DNA from: Microbacteriaceae bacterium
GTDB lineage: Bacteria; Actinomycetota; Actinomycetes; Actinomycetales; Microbacteriaceae
Direction: 5' to 3'
NCBI GenBank assembly: GCA_022701925.1
Contig: JAKONM010000003.1
Location: 1-24,202 of the forward strand
DNA length: 24,202 nucleotides
Shown here one piece after another: positions 10,656 through 18,084 of this stretch (the first letter of the stretch is position 1; the number at the start of each line of letters is the position of its first letter). The position numbers and the translations under genes were made by a program. Below the pieces are notes generated by a model that saw nothing but the letters and a program-made list of their open reading frames with translations, searched no databases and had not been told where the DNA came from.

Positions 10656-11354
10656 ATGGCCCGCTCCACCGGCCGGCCGGCCAAGAAGCCGGGCCGCGTC
10701 AAGCAACTGCTCGAGGTCTTCCGCATCACCCGGAAGGCCGACAAGGCCCTGGTCTGGTGGATGCTGCTCGGCTTCCTCGTGCCGGTCCTCGGCGGCGTGC
10801 TGCTCGCCGCCCTGCTGGGCGGCGGCAACGTCCTCACGATCATCGTCTACGTGCTGCTCGGGCTCGTGACCGGCCTGCTGATCGCCCTGATCGTCCTGGG
10901 CCGCCGCGCCGAGGCCGCCGCCTACCGGCAGATCGAGGGGCAGCAGGGCGCGGTGGGCGCCGTGCTGCGCGGCTCCCTGCGGCGCGGCTGGCGCGGCAGC
11001 GAGGTGCCGGTCGCCGTGAACCCCCGCACCCGCGACGCCGTCTACCGCGCGGTCGGGCGGCCCGGCGTCGTCCTGATCGCGGAGGGCCCGAAGGCGCGCA
11101 CGCAGCGGCTGGTCGACGAGGAGCGCCGCAAGGTGCAGCGGGTCGCGCCCAACACCCCGGTGTCGGTGCTGCGCGTCGGACCCGACGAGGACGCGGTGAG
11201 GCTGGGCCAGATCAACCGCCGGCTCGGGCGGCTGAAGGGCAAGCTGACCCGTGCCGAGGTGCTGGGCGTCAGCAACCGGCTGGAGTCGCTCGGCACCGGC
11301 GTGCCGATCCCCAAGGGCGTCGACCCGACGCGGATGCGTCCCGCCCGACGGTGA
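10656..11354 (+). CDS. DUF4191 family membrane protein
   Basis: A 232-residue protein of the actinobacterial DUF4191 family, function unknown. The N-terminus is basic (ARSTGRPAKKPGR), followed by VKQLLEVFRITRKAD. Two membrane helices follow at about 31-53 (ALVWWMLLGFLVPVLGGVL) and 59-81. The rest is a soluble, Arg-rich cytoplasmic domain with GRPGVVLIAEGP and ending in the family-typical GVPIPKGVDPTRMRP. In mycobacteria and streptomycetes this gene lies between lipA and an RDD-family gene upstream of glnA1; here glnA1 is still downstream. The ATG is six bases from TACGAT, suggesting a leaderless mRNA. The stop overlaps the next gene by GTGA. Confidence 0.9.
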   Translation: MARSTGRPAKKPGRVKQLLEVFRITRKADKALVWWMLLGFLVPVLGGVLLAALLGGGNVLTIIVYVLLGLVTGLLIALIVLGRRAEAAAYRQIEGQQGAVGAVLRGSLRRGWRGSEVPVAVNPRTRDAVYRAVGRPGVVLIAEGPKARTQRLVDEERRKVQRVAPNTPVSVLRVGPDEDAVRLGQINRRLGRLKGKLTRAEVLGVSNRLESLGTGVPIPKGVDPTRMRPARR

Positions 11355-11797
11355 GCCGCCCGGCCGGGCCCATGTCGCGGGCGGAGGCCGCCGGTCTGCT
11401 GTCCGTCGCGGAGGACGCCGACGGCCCTGACGTGCAGCGCGCGTTCCTGCGCGCCGCCCGCCACGTGCACCCGGACACGCTGCCGGACGCCGGCGAGGAC
11501 GAGCGCCGTCGCGCCGAGGCGGACTTCGACCGCCTGCTGCGGGCCAGGGACGTGCTGCTGGTGCCCGCGGCGCCGGCGGCGACGCCCCTCGCCGGCCCCG
11601 ACGATCACGGCATCGTGCGAGGCGACCCCGACGGACCCCGCTACCGCCGGGTGGAGGGCCGCGGCATCGGCGGCTCCCTGGTCGTGCTGGCCCTGCTCGC
11701 GTTCCTGCTCGTGCTGCTCGTCACCTTCCAGCAGGGCGTCCGCGGCGACGCATTCTCCCCCTCGCCCGACACGCCGTCGCTCGGCACCGCGCCCTGA
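11351..11797 (+). CDS. small membrane-anchored J-domain protein
   Basis: A 148-residue protein with a DnaJ-like domain at about residues 8-70: a first helix (SRAEAAGLLSVAED), VQRAFLRAARHV, the diagnostic HPD tripeptide at 40-42, then a charged helix (DERRRAEADFDRLLRARDVLL). A linker of about 35 residues leads to one membrane helix (about 107-126, GGSLVVLALLAFLLVLLVTF) and a 20-residue Ser/Pro-rich tail. The J domain would face the cytoplasm and could stimulate an Hsp70 (DnaK) at the membrane. The GTG at 11351 gives a 4-bp overlap with DUF4191 and coupled translation; an ATG at 11372 is the alternative. There is no zinc-finger or client-binding domain, so it is not a canonical DnaJ. Partner and substrate are unknown. 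Confidence 0.8.
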   Translation: MSRPAGPMSRAEAAGLLSVAEDADGPDVQRAFLRAARHVHPDTLPDAGEDERRRAEADFDRLLRARDVLLVPAAPAATPLAGPDDHGIVRGDPDGPRYRRVEGRGIGGSLVVLALLAFLLVLLVTFQQGVRGDAFSPSPDTPSLGTAP

Positions 11798-11807
11798 GCG
11801 CCTCCGC

Positions 11808-11845
11808 GTAACACCGCCGAAACAGGCCGGTGACGTCGGCGAAAC
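11808..11845 (+). promoter_or_regulatory. tandem GlnR-type operator upstream of glnA1
   Basis: The sequence reads GTAAC-N6-GAAAC-N6-GTGAC-N6-GAAAC, with half-sites at 11808-11812, 11819-11823, 11830-11834 and 11841-11845. This matches the published GlnR box of streptomycetes (gTnAc-n6-GaAAc twice, 22-bp period) at every conserved position. The two boxes are two helical turns apart, and the second covers the -35 region of the glnA1 promoter, as expected for an OmpR/PhoB-type activator. That GlnR itself is the regulator is inferred. Confidence 0.8.
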
Positions 11846-11856
11846 GGCGCTCCCCG

Positions 11857-11862
11857 TAGGTT
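11857..11862 (+). promoter_or_regulatory. -10 box of glnA1
   Basis: TAGGTT lies eleven bases after the GlnR-type operator. The transcript would start near 11869 and carry a leader of about 47 bases containing GAGGAG (11897-11902), 13 bases before the glnA1 ATG. Confidence 0.55.
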
Positions 11863-11915
11863 GGTTCGACTGCGTCCGCAGACCGGCATCGGCTCCGAGG
11901 AGATCCACCACCACC

Positions 11916-13352
11916 ATGCCCATCCCCAAGTTCCGAGACTCGTCCGAAGTCATGAAGTTCCTGAAGGACACGGACGTCAAGTTCCTCGACATCCGGTTCA
12001 CCGACCTGCCGGGCGTGCAGCAGCACCTGACCATCCCGGCGTCGACGGTGGACGAGGCGTTCTTCACCAACGGCCAGATGTTCGACGGCTCCTCGATCCG
12101 CGGCTTCGCGAACATCCACGAGTCGGACATGCAGATCATCCCCGACATCTCGACGGCGTACATCGACCCGTTCCGGGTCGAGCGCACGCTGATCATGGTG
12201 TTCGACATCTACAACCCGCGGAACGGCGAGATCTACGCGAAGGACCCGCGCCAGATCGCCCACAAGGCGGAGAAGTACCTGGCGTCGACGGGCATCGCGG
12301 ACACCGCGTTCTTCGCCCCCGAGGCGGAGTTCTACATCTTCGACGAGGTGCGCTACTCGGTCGTGCAGGGCGAGAGCTTCTACAAGGTCGACTCCTCCGA
12401 GGCCGCGTGGAACTCGGGGCGCGAGGAGGTCGGCGGCAACCTCGGCAACAAGACGCCCTTCAAGGGCGGCTACTTCCCGGTGCCCCCGGTCGACCACCAC
12501 GCCGACATGCGCGACGACATCTCGCTGAAGCTGATCGAGGCCGGCCTGGAGCTGGAGCGGTCGCACCACGAGGTCGGCACCGCCGGCCAGGGCGAGATCA
12601 ACTACAAGTTCGACACGCTGGTGCACGCCGCGGACGACATCCTGAAGTTCAAGTACATCGTCAAGAACACGGCCCACCAGTGGGGCAAGACGGCGACGTT
12701 CATGCCGAAGCCGCTGTTCGGCGACAACGGCTCTGGCATGCACACGCACCAGTCGCTCTGGAACAACGGCAAGCCGCTGTTCTACGACGAGGCCGGCTAC
12801 GGCGGGCTCTCCGACGTGGCGCGCTGGTACATCGGCGGGATCCTGAAGCACGCCCCGTCGCTGCTGGCCTTCACCAACCCGACCACGAACTCGTACCGGC
12901 GCCTGGTGCCGGGCTACGAGGCGCCGGTCAACCTGGTGTACTCCGCCGGCAACCGCTCCGCCGCGGTGCGCATCCCGATCACGGGCACCAACCCGAAGGC
13001 GAAGCGCATCGAGTTCCGCGCGCCCGACGCCTCCGGCAACCCGTACCTGGCCTTCGCCGCGCAGCTGATGGCCGGCCTCGACGGCATCCAGAACCGCATC
13101 GAGCCGCACGAGCCGGTCGACAAGGACCTGTACGAGCTGCCTCCCGAGGAGGCGAAGCTGATCCCGCAGGTGCCGGGCTCGCTCGACCTGGTGCTCGACG
13201 CGCTCGAGGCGGACCACGACTACCTGACCGCGGGCAACGTCTTCACGCCCGAGGTCATCGAGACGTGGCTCGACTACAAGCGGGAGAAGGAGATCAAGCC
13301 GCTGGCCGCCCGCCCGCACCCCTTCGAGTACGAGCTGTACTACGGGGTCTGA
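11916..13352 (+). CDS. glnA: glutamine synthetase type I-beta (GlnA1)
   Basis: Dodecameric cytoplasmic enzyme forming glutamine from glutamate, ammonia and ATP; 478 residues. Seen motifs: FTDLPGVQQH and FDGSSIRGF in the beta-grasp domain, APEAEFYIFD (metal ligands), HHEVGTAGQGEIN, the ATP-binding KPLFGDNGSGMHTHQSLW, NSYRRLVPGYEAPV, and NRSAAVRIP. Near the C-terminus KDLYELPPEEA carries Tyr406, the adenylylation tyrosine of the I-beta class, which makes it a substrate of the GlnE encoded nearby. It is preceded by a tandem GlnR-type operator and followed by a strong hairpin at 13367-13400, so it is probably monocistronic and nitrogen-regulated. ATG start with GAGGAG upstream. Confidence 0.97.
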   Translation: MPIPKFRDSSEVMKFLKDTDVKFLDIRFTDLPGVQQHLTIPASTVDEAFFTNGQMFDGSSIRGFANIHESDMQIIPDISTAYIDPFRVERTLIMVFDIYNPRNGEIYAKDPRQIAHKAEKYLASTGIADTAFFAPEAEFYIFDEVRYSVVQGESFYKVDSSEAAWNSGREEVGGNLGNKTPFKGGYFPVPPVDHHADMRDDISLKLIEAGLELERSHHEVGTAGQGEINYKFDTLVHAADDILKFKYIVKNTAHQWGKTATFMPKPLFGDNGSGMHTHQSLWNNGKPLFYDEAGYGGLSDVARWYIGGILKHAPSLLAFTNPTTNSYRRLVPGYEAPVNLVYSAGNRSAAVRIPITGTNPKAKRIEFRAPDASGNPYLAFAAQLMAGLDGIQNRIEPHEPVDKDLYELPPEEAKLIPQVPGSLDLVLDALEADHDYLTAGNVFTPEVIETWLDYKREKEIKPLAARPHPFEYELYYGV

Positions 13353-13723
13353 TCCCCGCAGCGCCCGAGGCCGCCGCACCCGCGAGGGTGCGGCGGCCTC
13401 CGTCGTCCGCGGCTCGGACAGTCACGCCGAGGACGCTCGCCGAGTGGCGGAGCGGATTGGCGCGCGTCGAGGGCTGCGCGGATGCGACGCACCAGGAGCA
13501 CCGCACGCGCTGGCTCCAGATCGTCCGACGTCGCACGGAAGACCACCCAGCCGTCCTCCCGGAACGCTTCGGAGCGAGCGATGTCGATGCGCATCTGCTT
13601 CGGGGCGGCGTGCCCCGCCCCCTCGTACTCGAGAGCGACGCGCTGGGCGCGCCAGACGAGGCTCGAGTCGTCACGCGTCCGGTCGCGCGGGCGTGACGGG
13701 TTGAGCCAGCCGGGCGCCCCGGA
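13340..13723 (-). pseudogene. decayed C-terminal fragment of a DUF559-like nuclease gene
   Basis: The minus frame directly after the glnE stop stays open and reads SSLVWRAQRVALEYEGAGH, then RIDIARSEAFREDGWVVFRA and DDLEPARAVLLVRRIRAAL. This is the typical C-terminal half of DUF559/Vsr-fold proteins of actinobacteria: the acidic EYEG-H core, then the helix and the GW-v-R strand. Nothing of the usual N-terminal 200 residues is left, since glnE abuts it. After about residue 90 the frame runs into Arg/Gly-rich sequence through the glnA1 terminator to a stop at 13340, so the original end is also lost. An ATG at 13594 would give only 84 residues. Codon choice is less G/C-biased in the third position than in neighbours. 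Expression is unlikely; whether it is a remnant of a mobile or defence gene is inference. Confidence 0.6.
13367..13400 (+). terminator. hairpin terminator of glnA1
   Basis: A perfect 15-bp stem (13367-13381 with 13386-13400) and a 4-base GCGA loop begin 14 bases after the glnA1 stop. There is no T-run. The perfect stem and location support a terminator, possibly also stopping transcripts from the glnE side. Confidence 0.75.
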
Positions 13724-16708
13724 TCAGGCGAAGAGGCGCTCGAAGACCGCGCGGGCTCGGCGGGTGATGCGGAGCGCGTCCTCCTCCAGCTGGGCGGCCG
13801 AGCCCGGCGGGTACTCGAGGATGCGCGCGACGCCCTCCAGCGCCTGGCGGTCGACCGGCAGCACATCGGTGGTGCGGTTCAGCCAGAGGGTGATCGCGCT
13901 GCGCAGCCGCGAGGCGAAGATCCAGGCGTCGCGCAGCGGCGTCGCGTCTTCGCGCGCGATCAGGCCGGCGCCGACCGCCGCGTCCAGGGCCTGCAGCGTG
14001 CTCTGGGTGCGCAGCGCCGGCAGCGCGTTCGCGTGCTGCAGCTGGAGCAGCTGCACGACCCACTCGACGTCGGTGAGGCCGCCGGGTCCCAGCTTGAGGT
14101 GGCGGGAGGGGTCGACCCCGCGGGGCAGCCGCTCCGACTCCATCCGCGCCTTGATGCGCTTGATCTCGCGCACCGCCTGCTCGTCCAGCGCCTCGGGGTG
14201 CCGCAGCCGGTCGGCCAGCGCCTCGAAGTCCGTCACCAGCGTGCGGTCGCCCGCGACGCCCCTGGCGCGCAGCAGCGCCTGCGACTCCCACGTCAGCGAC
14301 CAGCGGGAGTAGTAGGCCTCGTAGGCGCGGAAGGAGCGGGCGATCGGGCCGTTGCGCCCCTCCGGCCGCAGGTCGAAGTCCAGCTCGAAGGGCAGCCGGG
14401 GGTCCGCGGTCAGCCGCTTCAGCTCGTTCGTCAGCACGTCCGCCTGCCGCTGCGCCAGCTCCGGCGACATGCCCACGATCGCCCGGTAGACGACGATCAC
14501 GTCGACGTCGGACCCGAAGCCCAGCTCCGCGCCCCCGTAGCGCCCCATGGCGACGACGGCGAACTCGGGCCACGGGCCGTCGTCCCGCCGCACGCTGCGC
14601 AGGCAGCCGGCCAGCAGCGCGGTCTGCACGTCCGCGAGCGCCGGCCCCAGCTCGCGCACCGACAGCACGCCCAGCAGCGCGGAGAGCGCGAGCCGCAGCA
14701 CCTCGCGCCGCCGCGCTCCGCGCAGCGCGGCCGCCGCGTCCTCGCGCAGCACGTGCCGCTGCACGGTCGCGGTGGTCTCCGCACGCAGGGCGGCGCGCGT
14801 GCGCGGCCGCAGGTCGGCGTCCTGCTCGAGCCAGCGCACCGCCTCCGGGTTCGTCTCGAGCAGGCCGGTGACGAAGCGCGACTCGGACAGCACGGTGGCG
14901 AGGCGCCGCGCAGCGGTCGGCGAGTCGCGCAGCATGCGCAGGTACCAGGAGGTCTCCCCCAGCTTCTCGGAGATGCGCCGGAACGACAGCAGCCCGAGGT
15001 CCGGGTCCGGGCCCTCCGCGAACCACTGCAGCAGCACGGGCAGGAGGGTGCGCTGGATGGCTGCACGGCGGGAGACGCCGGCGGTGAGGGCGGCGATGTG
15101 CCCGAGCGCCTGCTTCGGGTCGGCGAACCCGATGCTGGCGAGACGGTCCTCCGCCGCCGCGGTGCTGAGGGTCAGCTCCTCCTCGGGCAGCCGGGCCACG
15201 GCGGTCAGCAGGGGGCGGTAGAAGAGCCGCTGGTGCAGGCCGCGCACGCGGCCCCGCACCCGGCCGAGCCGCTCGACCAGGTCCGGGCCGTCCTGCGCCA
15301 GGCCGGAGGCGCGCGCGACGGCCCGCAGCTCGCCCGCGTCGGTCGGCAGCAGGTGGGTGCGCTGCAGCCGGCGCAGCTGCAGCCGGTGCTCGACCAGCCG
15401 CAGCAGCCGGTAGTCCTCGCCGAACTCGGCGGCCTCGAGCCGGCCGACGTAGCCGCGCTCGGTCAGCGACCGCAGCGCGGGCAGGGTCGCCCTGGCGTGC
15501 ACCAGCTCGTCCGTGCGGCCGTGGACCAGCTGCAGCAGCTGCACCGTGAACTCGACGTCGCGCAGCCCGCCCGGCCCCAGCTTCAGCTGCCGGTCGACCT
15601 GGTCGGCCGGGATGTGCTGCTCCACCCGCTGCCGCATGCGCTGCACGTCGCGCACGAAGTCGCTGCGCGCCGACGCGTGCCACACCTTCGGGCGCACCGC
15701 GGCCACGTAGCGGTGCCCGAGATCGGCGTCGCCCGCCAGCGGCCAGGCCTTCAGCAGCGCCTGGAACTCCCACCCCGACGCCCAGCGGTCGTAGTAGCCG
15801 ATGTGGGAGGAGAGCGTGCGGACGAGCGCGCCGCTGCGGCCCTCCGGCCGCAGGTTGGCGTCGACCTGCCAGAGCGCGGGCTCCAAGTCCGTCTCGTCGA
15901 TGACCCGCATGAGCGTGATGGCCAGGCGCGTCGCCACGGGCACCGGGTCGGCGTCGGCCTCGGGGTCCGGTCGCTCGGTGACGAAGATCACGTCGACGTC
16001 GCTGACGTAGTTTAGCTCGCGCGCCCCGGCCTTGCCCATGCCGATCACGGCGAGGGGCGTGGCGGCGACGCGCTCGGCACCGGCGCTGACCGCCACCTCG
16101 GCCCGGGCGACCCTGAGCGCCGCCTCGAGCGCCGCGGCCGCCAGGTCGGCCAGGGCGGCGGCGACCCGCTCGAAGACCGCGGTGCCGGACGGCTGCTCGA
16201 GGTCCCACGCGGCGATGCGCGTGAGCTGCCGGCGGTACTCGACCCGCAGCGCGCGCCGGCCGGCCGGACCGGTGAGCCCCGCGACCCCGTCGCCCGCCTG
16301 CACCGCCCGCAGCAGGGCGTGCTGCAGCTGCGCCGGCGACGGCGGGGCGCTCAGCGTCTCGGCCAGCACCGGCAGCGCGTCCGGTCGCCGCAGCAGGAAC
16401 TCGACGACGCCGGAGGAGGCCCCGGTCACGAGGGCGAGCCGGCGACCCGCCGCCGGCTCGTCCAGCAGCAGGCGCACCCCCTCGGCGTCGCGCTCGGCGA
16501 TGCGGGTCAGGTGGCGCAGGGCCTCGTCGGGCGAGCCGACCGGCCGGGCGAAGGCGTCCAGCAGGGCGCCCGGCGCGAGCCCGACCAGCGCCGCCAGGTC
16601 GTCGAGGCCGGTGCGCGCCGCGCCCAGGTCGGCGAAGCCGGCGCGGGCCAGGTCGGTGAGGCGGAGGGCGCCCGCCTCAGAGGAGTTCGAGGTTGCTCGC
16701 GAGCTCAT
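13724..16708 (-). CDS. glnE: bifunctional glutamine synthetase adenylyltransferase/adenylyl-removing enzyme
   Basis: Cytoplasmic enzyme that attaches and removes AMP on glutamine synthetase; 994 residues. It contains two nucleotidyltransferase domains: an N-terminal adenylyl-removing domain with GMGKAGARELNYVSDVDVIF at about 225-243, and a C-terminal adenylyltransferase domain with AMGRYGGAELGFGSDVDVIV at about 718-738. Each carries the GSD/VSDxD metal-binding pair. Both domains are followed by the RxxLKLGPGGLxDVE motif (DRQLKLGPGGLRDVEF and SRHLKLGPGGLTDVEW). The ATG at 16708 makes the gene overlap the 3' end of glnA2 by 32 bases in another frame, indicating co-transcription. The likely substrate is GlnA1 Tyr406, encoded convergently. 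No Shine-Dalgarno is obvious, so coupling to glnA2 is plausible. Confidence 0.96.
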   Translation of the reverse strand: MSSRATSNSSEAGALRLTDLARAGFADLGAARTGLDDLAALVGLAPGALLDAFARPVGSPDEALRHLTRIAERDAEGVRLLLDEPAAGRRLALVTGASSGVVEFLLRRPDALPVLAETLSAPPSPAQLQHALLRAVQAGDGVAGLTGPAGRRALRVEYRRQLTRIAAWDLEQPSGTAVFERVAAALADLAAAALEAALRVARAEVAVSAGAERVAATPLAVIGMGKAGARELNYVSDVDVIFVTERPDPEADADPVPVATRLAITLMRVIDETDLEPALWQVDANLRPEGRSGALVRTLSSHIGYYDRWASGWEFQALLKAWPLAGDADLGHRYVAAVRPKVWHASARSDFVRDVQRMRQRVEQHIPADQVDRQLKLGPGGLRDVEFTVQLLQLVHGRTDELVHARATLPALRSLTERGYVGRLEAAEFGEDYRLLRLVEHRLQLRRLQRTHLLPTDAGELRAVARASGLAQDGPDLVERLGRVRGRVRGLHQRLFYRPLLTAVARLPEEELTLSTAAAEDRLASIGFADPKQALGHIAALTAGVSRRAAIQRTLLPVLLQWFAEGPDPDLGLLSFRRISEKLGETSWYLRMLRDSPTAARRLATVLSESRFVTGLLETNPEAVRWLEQDADLRPRTRAALRAETTATVQRHVLREDAAAALRGARRREVLRLALSALLGVLSVRELGPALADVQTALLAGCLRSVRRDDGPWPEFAVVAMGRYGGAELGFGSDVDVIVVYRAIVGMSPELAQRQADVLTNELKRLTADPRLPFELDFDLRPEGRNGPIARSFRAYEAYYSRWSLTWESQALLRARGVAGDRTLVTDFEALADRLRHPEALDEQAVREIKRIKARMESERLPRGVDPSRHLKLGPGGLTDVEWVVQLLQLQHANALPALRTQSTLQALDAAVGAGLIAREDATPLRDAWIFASRLRSAITLWLNRTTDVLPVDRQALEGVARILEYPPGSAAQLEEDALRITRRARAVFERLFA

Positions 16709-18017
16709 ACGGCGTCACCTGCGCGCGGTACGCCTCCCACTCGCGACGCTTGTTCGCCAGCACGTACCGGAAGACCCGCTCCCCCAGCGTCTCGGCGACC
16801 AGCTCGCTCTCCTCCATCAGGCGGATCGCGGTGTCGAGGTTGGTCGGCAGCGGGTCGTAGCCGAGCGCGCGGCGCTCGCCGTCGGAGAGCGACCAGACGT
16901 CGTCCTCGGCCTCGGGCGGCAGCTCGTACTCCCCCTCGATGCCCTTCATGCCCGCGGCGAGCAGCAGCGCGAAGGCCAGGTAGGGGTTCGCGGCGGAGTC
17001 CATCGCGCGGTACTCCACGCGCGTCGACTGCCCCTTGTTGGGCTTGTACAGCGGCACGCGCACCAGCGCGGAGCGGTTGTTGTGGCCCCAGCAGACGTAG
17101 CTGGGCGCCTCGTCCCCGCCCCACAGGCGCTTGTAGGAGTTGACGAACTGGTTCGTCACCGCGGTGATCTCGGGCGCGTGGCGCAGCAGCCCCGCGATGA
17201 AGCGGCGGCCGAGCGTCGACAGGTGGTACTCGCCGCTGGCGGAGAAGAAGGCGTTCGTGTCGCCCTCGAAGAGCGACAGGTGGGTGTGCATGCCGCTGCC
17301 CGGCTTGCCCGACATCGGCTTCGGCATGAACGTCGCGTAGACGCCCTGCTCGATCGCGACCTCCTTGATCACCGTGCGGAAGGTCATCACGTTGTCCGCG
17401 GTCGTGAGCGCGTAGGCGTATCGCAGGTCGATCTCGTTCTGGACCGGCCCCGCCTCGTGGTGGCTGAACTCCACCGAGATGCCCAGGTCCTCGAGCATGC
17501 GCACGCTGCGCCGGCGGAAGTCGTGCGCGGTGCCGCCCGGCACGTTGTCGAAGTAGCCCGCCGAGTCGACCGGCTCGGGCCCGTCCGGCCCGTACGCGCT
17601 GGACTTCAGCAGGTAGAACTCGATCTCGGGGTGCGTGTAGAAGGTGAAGCCGTGGTCGCCGGCCTTGGCCAGCGCGCGCTTCAGCACGTTGCGCGGATCG
17701 GCGGAGGCGGGCTGCCCGTCGGGGGTGGTGATGTCGCAGAACATGCGGGCGGTCGGGTCGACCTCGCCCCGCCAGGGCAGGATCTGGAAGGTCGCCGGGT
17801 CGGGCACGGCCAGCACGTCGGCCTCGTACGAGCGGGTGTAGCCCTCGATCGCCGAGCCGTCGAAGCCGATGCCCTCCGCGAAGGCCCCCTCGACCTCGGC
17901 GGGCGCGACCGCCACGGACTTCAGGGTGCCGACGACGTCCGTGAACCAGAGCCGCACGAACTTGACGCCCCGCTCCTCGATCGTGCGGAGCACGAAGTCG
18001 CGCTGCTTGTCGACCAC
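16677..18017 (-). CDS. glnA2: glutamine synthetase family protein GlnA2
   Basis: Second glutamine-synthetase-fold protein, 446 residues. It has the catalytic motifs WFTDVVGTLKS, GFDGSAIEGY, HPEIEFYLLK, HHEAGPVQNEID, KPMSGKPGSGMHTHLSLF, NSYKRLWGGDEAP and NNRSALVRVP. The C-terminal segment that holds the adenylylation tyrosine in GlnA1 is replaced by DVWSLSDGERRALGYDPLP, so GlnE should not modify it. Actinobacterial GlnA2 proteins are variously described as glutamine synthetase or, in streptomycetes, gamma-glutamylpolyamine synthetase; sequence alone does not settle which. I chose the GTG at 18017 because GGAGGGAG lies about nine bases upstream. It is the promoter-proximal gene of the glnA2-glnE unit and diverges from nadE. 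Confidence 0.92.
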   Translation of the reverse strand: MVDKQRDFVLRTIEERGVKFVRLWFTDVVGTLKSVAVAPAEVEGAFAEGIGFDGSAIEGYTRSYEADVLAVPDPATFQILPWRGEVDPTARMFCDITTPDGQPASADPRNVLKRALAKAGDHGFTFYTHPEIEFYLLKSSAYGPDGPEPVDSAGYFDNVPGGTAHDFRRRSVRMLEDLGISVEFSHHEAGPVQNEIDLRYAYALTTADNVMTFRTVIKEVAIEQGVYATFMPKPMSGKPGSGMHTHLSLFEGDTNAFFSASGEYHLSTLGRRFIAGLLRHAPEITAVTNQFVNSYKRLWGGDEAPSYVCWGHNNRSALVRVPLYKPNKGQSTRVEYRAMDSAANPYLAFALLLAAGMKGIEGEYELPPEAEDDVWSLSDGERRALGYDPLPTNLDTAIRLMEESELVAETLGERVFRYVLANKRREWEAYRAQVTPYELASNLELL

Positions 18018-18028
18018 GCGTGCGGTCT

Positions 18029-18034
18029 CCCTCC
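18029..18034 (-). promoter_or_regulatory. Shine-Dalgarno of glnA2
   Basis: GGAGGG (within GGAGGGAG) on the minus strand, 11 bases before the GTG at 18017, is a strong site that decides the start. It contrasts with the divergent nadE, which has none. Confidence 0.65.
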
Positions 18035-18071
18035 GGGATGAACGCTGAACGGCCCGTCCCGCAGCCCTTCC

Positions 18072-18077
18072 TAAACT
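18072..18077 (+). promoter_or_regulatory. -10 box of a probable leaderless promoter, nadE
   Basis: TAAACT ends seven bases before the nadE ATG. On the opposite strand TAGTTT (18073-18078) overlaps it and could be the -10 of glnA2, so the two divergent promoters may share the same bases. Confidence 0.55.
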
Positions 18078-18084
18078 ACCGGGC

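Noticed and set aside
14033..16015. 660-codon plus-strand frame within glnE
   Set aside because: Antisense shadow of glnE, whose two domains are intact.
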